Assembly: GCF_003336225.1 (NCBI RefSeq)
Contig: NZ_QPID01000004.1
Coordinates: 298,037 to 362,036 of the forward strand
DNA length: 64,000 bases
Source: Corallincola holothuriorum
GTDB lineage: Bacteria > Pseudomonadota > Gammaproteobacteria > Enterobacterales > Neiellaceae
Direction: 5' to 3'
Shown here one piece after another: positions 58,640-64,000 of the stretch (its first letter is position 1; the number at the start of each line of letters is the position of its first letter). The position numbers were made by a program, and so were the translations under genes. The notes beneath the pieces are model-generated. The model was not told where the DNA came from, made no database searches, and saw nothing but the letters and a program-made list of their open reading frames with translations.

Positions 58640-59006
58640 ATTCGTATAATAAGTCGTTTAAGCGGGACTTGTAGTTGATCCGGTTCAGTGGACACCAAAG
58701 TCAAACAAGACGGAGGACATCATCCACCCGACAAGGTCGCTTACGGACTCCAGTTTTTTGCTGTTTACTCTGCCCCTGCAGAATTTGAGAAACGCTTGTA
58801 CAGAAGATTGGGGGCCCGCCCCTCCCAGATGCTCGCAGGATACCCACCCGAACGGATGGCTAAATGGCTGTTGGATCACGCTCTTCTCCAAGGGCTTGGA
58901 TACGCTTATTTGTTGGCCAGATTAGTGAAGCGGGGCAATAAAACCACCTCATCTGAGCCACAATGCTTGTTCGCGCTTTGGTGTTAAAAGAGACTGGCCA
59001 ACTGCG
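58640..59006. other. scrambled region between the cassette array and the photolyase operon
   Basis: No convincing gene. The left side has an attC-like half (TATAATAAGTCGTTTAAGCGGGAC) and a possible partner half, GCGCTTTGGTGTTAAAA, near 58966-58983, so an attC may have been split by about 290 bp of inserted sequence. TTGATCCGGTTCAGTGGACA at 58676-58695 looks like an IS end remnant but I could not assign it. A 99-codon open frame (58688-58987) has no recognisable homology. Confidence 0.4.
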
Positions 59007-60656
59007 TTAAAGCGAATCCAGATCCGCCAGATAGGTGCCGGCTTGGCTTAAAATTGCGGTGCGGTTTTCATCACTCATCTTGTCCCAGTTGCGATACACC
59101 ATACCGATGCGTGGGTTGCGGGCGATGCGGTCACGATGTTCATTCATAAAGTGCCAATAGAGGGCGTTAAACGGGCAGGCTTTCGATCCGGTTTTTTGCT
59201 TCACTTGATAATGACAGTTGGCGCAGTAATCACTCATCTTATTGATATAGTTTCCGCTAGCAGCGTAGGGTTTACTGGCAAGTAAGCCTCCGTCTGCAAA
59301 CTGGCTCATCCCCCGGGTGTTGGGCATTTCCACCCATTCAATCGCGTCGATATAGACGCCGAGATACCAGGCGTCGACTAAGTCAGGATCCATACCTGTG
59401 ATGAGTGCAAAGTTACCGATCACCATCAAGCGTTGAATATGGTGGCCGTAGGCATACTCAAGGCTTTGGCCCAAAGACTCCCGCATACAACGCATCTGAG
59501 TTTCGCCATCCCAGAAGTACTTTGGCAGTGTTCTATGGCCATTGAGTGCATTTTTTTCTGCATATTGCGGCATGTTTAGCCAGTAAATGCCGCGAACATA
59601 TTCTCGCCATCCCAGGATTTGACGCACGAAACCCTCAACCTGGGCAATGGTGATGGCGCCGTCTGCTTGCCGATATGCAGTAATGGCTGCATCGATCACC
59701 TGTTTTGGATGCAACAGCTTGGCATTCATGGCGAAGGAAAGTCGGCAGTGATAGAGACTCCATTTGGTTTCACTCTGGCAGGTCATTGCATCCTGAAATC
59801 GGCCGAATTTAGGCAGTAGCTGCTGACAAAAATAGTCGAGCAACTGTAACCCCTGTTGGCGGGTAACCGGCCACAACAGGGCGCTATGATAACTGCCGAA
59901 ATATTCGACCTTGTGTTTGTCGAGTCGCGCCTTGATATCAGTGACATCATTGGCGAAGCAGAGTGGCTCAGGCAGCGCTTCGATCTCCTGTTGGCTTAGC
60001 TTCTCTCTGTTGTTGGCATCGTAATTCCATTGGCCACCTTCGGGTTCATCGCCGTTCATCAGCAGCTCATATCGGCGGCGCATTTTCCGATAGAAGGTTT
60101 CCATGCGGTGTGCTGTATCTGCTTTGAAATAGTGGTTAAGTTCATCGAACGGGAGTAGAAAATGTTCACTTTCCCATATGGTGCGGCTTACTCCATCAGG
60201 TAGCTGCATGGTCTCTAGTTGCTGTTTTAATCGATACTCATCTGGCCGCTGAAATTCAAAACCGTTGGCGCCCGTGAACGTCAGTAAGTCGTTTATCAGT
60301 GGTGGCAGGCTCTCATAGGCGTGAGTGTCGTCTAGCGTCAGGTGAAGTACCTGGTGACCTGCGGTTTTTAGTGCTTTGGCAAAGCCTGCCATAGCACAGA
60401 AAAAGGCACATATCTTTTGGATATGATGTTTGACGTAACCGATTTCCTGTTTCAGTTCAGCTATCAGGTAGAGGGTGCCGGGGTCGACAGAGCGATACCA
60501 GCTATGAGACGGGTTGAGCTGATCACCCAATATCAATCTGATCCGCTCAGTAGGTAGCAGAGGGCCAGACGGCTGAGTTTGGTCAGCGAGTTCGCCTCTC
60601 TTGGAAAGGTAAGTCTGGGCGCGTTCTAAGGCTGACTGCAGTGCTTTATCTATCAT
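59007..60656 (-). CDS. Fe-S photolyase-like protein (FeS-BCP / bacterial (6-4) photolyase family)
   Basis: A 549-residue member of the PhrB/CryB group that carries FAD, a second pigment and a 4Fe-4S cluster, and repairs (6-4) photoproducts. The N terminus binds the antenna (RLILGDQLNPSHSW), the FAD region has GWREYVRGIYW and YAYGHHIQRLMVIGNFAL, and the cluster cysteines lie in YCANCHYQV, SKACPFN and MRCMRES. It is the last gene of a three-gene minus-strand operon, with its ATG overlapping the preceding stop (ATGA). Confidence 0.92.
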   Translation of the reverse strand: MIDKALQSALERAQTYLSKRGELADQTQPSGPLLPTERIRLILGDQLNPSHSWYRSVDPGTLYLIAELKQEIGYVKHHIQKICAFFCAMAGFAKALKTAGHQVLHLTLDDTHAYESLPPLINDLLTFTGANGFEFQRPDEYRLKQQLETMQLPDGVSRTIWESEHFLLPFDELNHYFKADTAHRMETFYRKMRRRYELLMNGDEPEGGQWNYDANNREKLSQQEIEALPEPLCFANDVTDIKARLDKHKVEYFGSYHSALLWPVTRQQGLQLLDYFCQQLLPKFGRFQDAMTCQSETKWSLYHCRLSFAMNAKLLHPKQVIDAAITAYRQADGAITIAQVEGFVRQILGWREYVRGIYWLNMPQYAEKNALNGHRTLPKYFWDGETQMRCMRESLGQSLEYAYGHHIQRLMVIGNFALITGMDPDLVDAWYLGVYIDAIEWVEMPNTRGMSQFADGGLLASKPYAASGNYINKMSDYCANCHYQVKQKTGSKACPFNALYWHFMNEHRDRIARNPRIGMVYRNWDKMSDENRTAILSQAGTYLADLDSL

Positions 60657-60823
60657 GTACTTATTCTCGGATTGGTGTTAGCCGGTTTTTGTTTTGATTG
60701 ACGGCGACATCGTTCAGAGCAGTATTTGACGTCATCCCATACTTTTTCCCATTTTTTACGCCAGTCAAATGGCCGCTCGCAGATCGGGCAGCGCTTAGAT
60801 GGGAGTTGAGTTTTCTTGTGCAT
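60653..60823 (-). CDS. DUF2256 small zinc-finger-like protein
   Basis: A 56-residue gene below usual length limits. The four cysteines RCPICERPF and KYCSERCRR, with the conserved DWRKKWEKVWDDV, are the DUF2256 signature. It starts 20 bp after the Cry-DASH stop and overlaps the Fe-S photolyase start by four bases. DUF2256 genes are often found beside photolyases; function unknown. Confidence 0.85.
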   Translation of the reverse strand: MHKKTQLPSKRCPICERPFDWRKKWEKVWDDVKYCSERCRRQSKQKPANTNPRIST

Positions 60824-60842
60824 TGGCGACCCTTCTTCGGCT

Positions 60843-62270
60843 TCACTTACTCACTGGAACAGAGACCGGCCAATCTGCTGCATCGACGGAGTCGATAACT
60901 GCACCGCAGGCACCCTCATCACCGCGCCACTTGGCAATGTAGTCACCCTCTGGGTCGAACATCTGTTGCTGTTTTTTGAGATTAAAATGGCGACCCTGAC
61001 GGGGATCTGCACCCACGCCAGCGATGTACTGCCAGTTGCCCCAGTTGGATGCTACGTCATAATCCAAAAGCTGTTGCTCGAAGTAGTAGGCACCAGCACG
61101 CCAATCGAGTTGCAGTTCGTGAATGAGACAACTGGCGACTATTTGCCTGCCACGATTTGATAGCTGGCCTGTTGTTCTAAGTTGATTCATGCAGGCGTTC
61201 ACTAAAGGGTAGGGTGTGGTGCCGTTGATCCAGCGGGCAAGCCTTTCGCCATAAAGGCAACCCGTCACCGGTTTATTGGTGATCCCGCGAAGCTGAAACA
61301 GCTTGTTGCCATGCTTGAGCGCGTAAAGCTGAAAGTATTCGCGCCAAAGCAACTCAAAGTAGATCCAGTAGGTGCTTTCGTTTCTGCCGTGCAAACGTTG
61401 GTACTTTCCCAGAGCCGCTAAAACTTGGGTCGGCGAAAGCGTGCCGTTAGCCAACCAAGGAGAAAACCGAGTGCTGGTGAACTCACCATCAAGGGCGTTG
61501 CGAGTTTCTTTGTAGTGACTGGCTGCTGATGTTTGGAAGTAGGCATGCAAAAAGTTTGCTGCTGTATCTTCGTCGCCTTTAATGGGCGGGGAGGTTAACT
61601 GAGTTTCCTCTGCCGCGTCTGTGGTGCTTGAATCGCCTAACCTGGCCTGCCATTTGTCGACGGGTAAAAGTGCAGGCTGACTTCCTTGCTGATCTATTTC
61701 TGTTGGTGGTGGGGGCAGTGATGGCGGGGCGGCCAGCACCTGCGCATCACCATAATTTGGCGCGGCCTGTTCTATCAGCCTGCGAAACTGGGAGAAGGTG
61801 TCCGGCAGGGCATCAACAATCATTGGTAACTCGTCAGGTTGGTAGATGCTTTGCACGGCGGCGCTGATAAATGTTGTGTTTGGAAATCGACTTTGCAGTT
61901 GTTGCCAAGGATGCTTCTCCTCACTGGCTACCTGGCGAGCGCGATAGATAGCATCCGGTTGAAGTTGTTCAATCAGGCCATCAAGGATGGCTGTTGGTTC
62001 GCCCTCTGCGTAATGCAGGGTTTGCTCTAAATTTTTCAGCTTGGTGTTTAGTGACTGCAATGTCTGCCACTGAAAGCGACTCCTCTCAGCACTCATGCGG
62101 CTGGCCACAAATCGGTTACCACGGGTCTGCTGTGGGCTTTGAATGAAAATGAATAGCAGGTGTTGGCATTGCTGCGCAGCACGCACCAACAGTGGATGAT
62201 CTTTGAGCCGTAGATCGTTACTGAACCAGAATAGGCCTAGCCGATATTTTTGTGAGTCAGTTGCGAGCAA
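60843..62270 (-). CDS. cryptochrome DASH (single-strand DNA photolyase type)
   Basis: A 475-residue Cry-DASH. N-terminal antenna domain (LFWFSNDLRLKDHPLLVRA), FAD-binding region with STRFSPWLANGTLSP, YWIYFELLWREYFQ, SNRGRQIVASCL and SNWGNWQYIAGVGADPR. Members bind MTHF and FAD and repair cyclobutane dimers in single-stranded DNA. First gene of the light-repair operon. Confidence 0.93.
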   Translation of the reverse strand: MLATDSQKYRLGLFWFSNDLRLKDHPLLVRAAQQCQHLLFIFIQSPQQTRGNRFVASRMSAERSRFQWQTLQSLNTKLKNLEQTLHYAEGEPTAILDGLIEQLQPDAIYRARQVASEEKHPWQQLQSRFPNTTFISAAVQSIYQPDELPMIVDALPDTFSQFRRLIEQAAPNYGDAQVLAAPPSLPPPPTEIDQQGSQPALLPVDKWQARLGDSSTTDAAEETQLTSPPIKGDEDTAANFLHAYFQTSAASHYKETRNALDGEFTSTRFSPWLANGTLSPTQVLAALGKYQRLHGRNESTYWIYFELLWREYFQLYALKHGNKLFQLRGITNKPVTGCLYGERLARWINGTTPYPLVNACMNQLRTTGQLSNRGRQIVASCLIHELQLDWRAGAYYFEQQLLDYDVASNWGNWQYIAGVGADPRQGRHFNLKKQQQMFDPEGDYIAKWRGDEGACGAVIDSVDAADWPVSVPVSK

Positions 62271-62452
62271 GTCGTTTTACCTTTGCGGCGACAAACAAAA
62301 TTGTTTGTTATGGCAAAGATATACGTTACCTCGAAGCGTTTGGGTTTAAATCTGTATCGATTTGAACGGCTTTATTTAAAAGATAAGAGGAAAATCGGAT
62401 ACCCGCCCTCTGCAGGCTTTAGCCAACGGGCGCAGGCAATGTAGAGAACCCT

Positions 62453-62778
62453 CAGCATGCGTGATGTGTAGGTCATGTTTAATGGCTAGATAAGAGATGG
62501 ATACTCCTGCTAACTGTTTTTATGCGGAACGGTATTCTTCTTATCTACAAGGTATGGCGCTCTAGCTTGCTGTTTTTATTGCTTATTTAGATTTCTCTTG
62601 CGTGCATATAGGAACCCTATCACGCCGTATTCTCGCTTTCACCGGCACAGATGAGTGTATAAACAGCCCAAACATTGAGCTAACTGCTTGATAGCTATAA
62701 AGTTGAGGGCGTATATTGGCGAAACAATTGATTGGCGGACGCTGTGGTTTAGTGAGAATTCCGTCTAATACACTGTTA
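62453..62778 (+). repeat. 326-bp direct repeat, copy 2 (leader of second cassette array)
   Basis: Same length, without net indels, as 53777-54102 and ending at the same CACTGTTA. Upstream, the 182-bp stretch from the Cry-DASH start to the repeat should hold that operon's promoter; I saw no clear motif. The mirrored reading frame on the minus strand is shared but most substitutions change the amino acid, so I do not call a gene. Confidence 0.85.
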
Positions 62779-62800
62779 GCATTCATAGAGGTATCAAGCA

Positions 62801-63784
62801 TTGTTTGATCATGAAAAGTTTGATCATTATCCATTTGAAAAAATTCCATTAGAGCAAGACCTATATTTAATGGACGAAAAATTTCTGAATGAATATGAAA
62901 AGATGATGAGTCATTTTTTGAGTGACCCACAAAATAATGATTACGAACCTGTTGGATACGTTAGCTTTGTAGCGGCAAGAAAAATTCTAGCTAACTCTGT
63001 AGAGTTATCCTGGTATGCAAATGTTTCTGATCGATTTCATGAAGTTTCGATTATCTTAACAAAAGAAAATTTTGTACGTTGCATCGGGTGCTGGCAGTAT
63101 GATGAGAAACCAATTATCTTCGTTAATGGAGACTGGTTAAATAGCCTTTATGCTCGTTCTTTTTCTGTTTTCGCTATGGTTGACGCCATTGGAGTAAAAC
63201 AGTATTTGGAAGAAGATAAACTCACTACAGCAATGCTCTGTTCATTAAGGGATCGTATCGATGCACTAGCAAGTGAGTATCCATCAGTATCATTTATATC
63301 CTTTGCGGATAGCTTACTTTTGAAAAGCAATTGGTCTGTAGGTGCGCATGATAATGATGTTACTTATAGTTACGAGCCTGAGCTTTTTGTTAAATTGTCA
63401 GCAGAAATATCGACTATTTATCAAGAGTGTTTAGGTTTGCCAACCTATTCTGTCATTACACAAGGGCAAAACTCTTATTATGATGACAATCTACTTCATA
63501 TATCAGATTCAAAAAATCATATATCTCTAAATAGCTTAGGAATTCCATTCGCTCAATTAATGGACATAGAGCATACTGCTCGAGCAAAAATTCGTGCAAA
63601 AGAACATAGTCCAGCGGAAGTTTATATGGATTCACAATATTATAATTCACTATATTTCAAGTTCGACTTTGAAAAGCGTGAGCAGCCTAAAGCTTCTTAT
63701 TCGACAAAAATGGTCAGTAAGGATTGCGAATATTACTTTAATTCTGCTGCCACAATTTTGGATAATCTGCGAACTGAATGCTAA
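62801..63784 (+). CDS. cassette gene: large hypothetical protein
   Basis: A 327-residue AT-rich gene, unrecognised. It starts with TTG, supported by GAGGT about eight bases before it; no better in-frame ATG is near. No signal peptide or membrane helix. It is unusually long for a cassette protein and directly follows repeat copy 2; its stop lies in the left box of the next attC. Confidence 0.6.
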   Translation: MFDHEKFDHYPFEKIPLEQDLYLMDEKFLNEYEKMMSHFLSDPQNNDYEPVGYVSFVAARKILANSVELSWYANVSDRFHEVSIILTKENFVRCIGCWQYDEKPIIFVNGDWLNSLYARSFSVFAMVDAIGVKQYLEEDKLTTAMLCSLRDRIDALASEYPSVSFISFADSLLLKSNWSVGAHDNDVTYSYEPELFVKLSAEISTIYQECLGLPTYSVITQGQNSYYDDNLLHISDSKNHISLNSLGIPFAQLMDIEHTARAKIRAKEHSPAEVYMDSQYYNSLYFKFDFEKREQPKASYSTKMVSKDCEYYFNSAATILDNLRTEC

Positions 63785-63873
63785 CAAGTGCATTAAGGGC
63801 GGACGCGTAACACTTGGCTCGCGCTCGTTCCTCGCTAAGTTTAGCCAAGTGTTTCTTGCCGCTTATGCAGGCG
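63779..63873 (+). other. attC-like site of the second array (cut by the IS)
   Basis: TGCTAAC..AAGTGCATTAAGGGCGGACGCG at left and the classic CTTGCCGCTTATGCAGGCG at right, where the IS starts just before the expected TTA. Left TSD candidate ATGCAGGCG is at 63865-63873; the right flank is outside the window. Confidence 0.8.
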
Positions 63874-64000
63874 CTGGAGGATCCCCTCATAAATCCCCCA
63901 GTCCAGCTGTGTGAACCAGCCTTAAAAATTCATTCATAGCCCAGCGTATTCGCTGCTCTGAGATAACAAAGTCCGGCCGTCTCCGAACTTCTTTACCTAA
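63874..64000 (-). mobile_element. IS10-group insertion sequence, copy 2 (truncated by window end)
   Basis: 127 bp of the inside end and transposase 3' end, differing from copy 1 by three bases in 114 compared transposase positions. Same orientation as copy 1 and the same position relative to its attC. Confidence 0.93.
63887..64000 (-). CDS. IS10-type transposase, C-terminal fragment (continues beyond window)
   Basis: The last 37 codons and stop of a second transposase copy, ending HTAGLGDL-like as copy 1 with few substitutions. Its start lies to the right of the window. Confidence 0.85.
   Translation of the reverse strand, partial: LGKEVRRRPDFVISEQRIRWAMNEFLRLVHTAGLGDL

Noticed and set aside
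54568..64000. Composite transposon formed by the two IS10-like copies
   Set aside because: Copy 1 has its own matching 9-bp duplication on both sides, which is expected for a single insertion.

Overview
The window is chromosomal DNA of a marine-type gammaproteobacterium, most like the Alteromonadales (Shewanella/Ferrimonas/Corallincola-like). The housekeeping order glnS ... fur ... fldA-ybfE-(DUF2788)-ybfF / seqA-pgm is a classic gammaproteobacterial neighbourhood, and rnb, ybjN, astE, ydiJ and ybaK fit the same group. The genus cannot be fixed from the sequence alone.

Layout. (1) 1-26026: core genome. It holds the kdsB 3' end, glnS, a compact four-gene operon (membrane Ser/Thr kinase, secreted alpha/beta hydrolase, dipeptide-epimerase-like enolase-superfamily enzyme, GH3-type acyl-adenylating enzyme), fur, a DUF4442 thioesterase-like gene, fldA, ybfE, DUF2788, ybfF, seqA, pgm, glgP, a diguanylate cyclase, rnb, ybjN, astE, ydiJ, a DUF2569 membrane protein and ybaK. 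(2) 26226-51452: one 25-kb, all-plus-strand, tightly coupled locus for an extracellular contractile injection system (eCIS; Afp/PVC/MAC type). It encodes a Pvc16-like terminator, one sheath, two tube paralogues, a 54-residue DUF5908 protein, LysM adaptor, spike, PAAR tip, gp25, two very large baseplate proteins, a large unrecognised protein with a hydrophobic segment, a tape-measure protein, a 1528-residue putative effector with a C-terminal nuclease-like module, and the Afp15-type AAA+ ATPase. There are no capsid, terminase, integrase, lysis or T6SS membrane-complex genes, so it is neither a prophage nor a T6SS. (3) 51786-53788: a chemoreceptor without a sensor domain, followed at once by a separate NIT-like membrane protein, which suggests a split receptor.

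(4) 53777-64000: a mobile region of integron type without a visible integrase. Small, mostly unknown genes (RraB-like, DUF4265, DUF1493 and others) are separated by attC-like imperfect palindromes. Two 326-bp direct repeats (53777-54102, 62453-62778) each end exactly at a G/TTA integron-type crossover and each precede a cassette. An IS10-group element sits inside the first attC with a clean 9-bp target duplication, and a second copy enters at the same relative position of another attC at the right edge. A light-repair operon (Cry-DASH, a 56-residue DUF2256 protein, an Fe-S (6-4) photolyase-like protein) lies between the arrays on the minus strand.

The most unusual items are the eCIS with its large cationic, repeat-bearing putative nuclease effector, the unexplained membrane-segment protein inside that locus, and the paired repeat leaders of the integrase-less cassette arrays.
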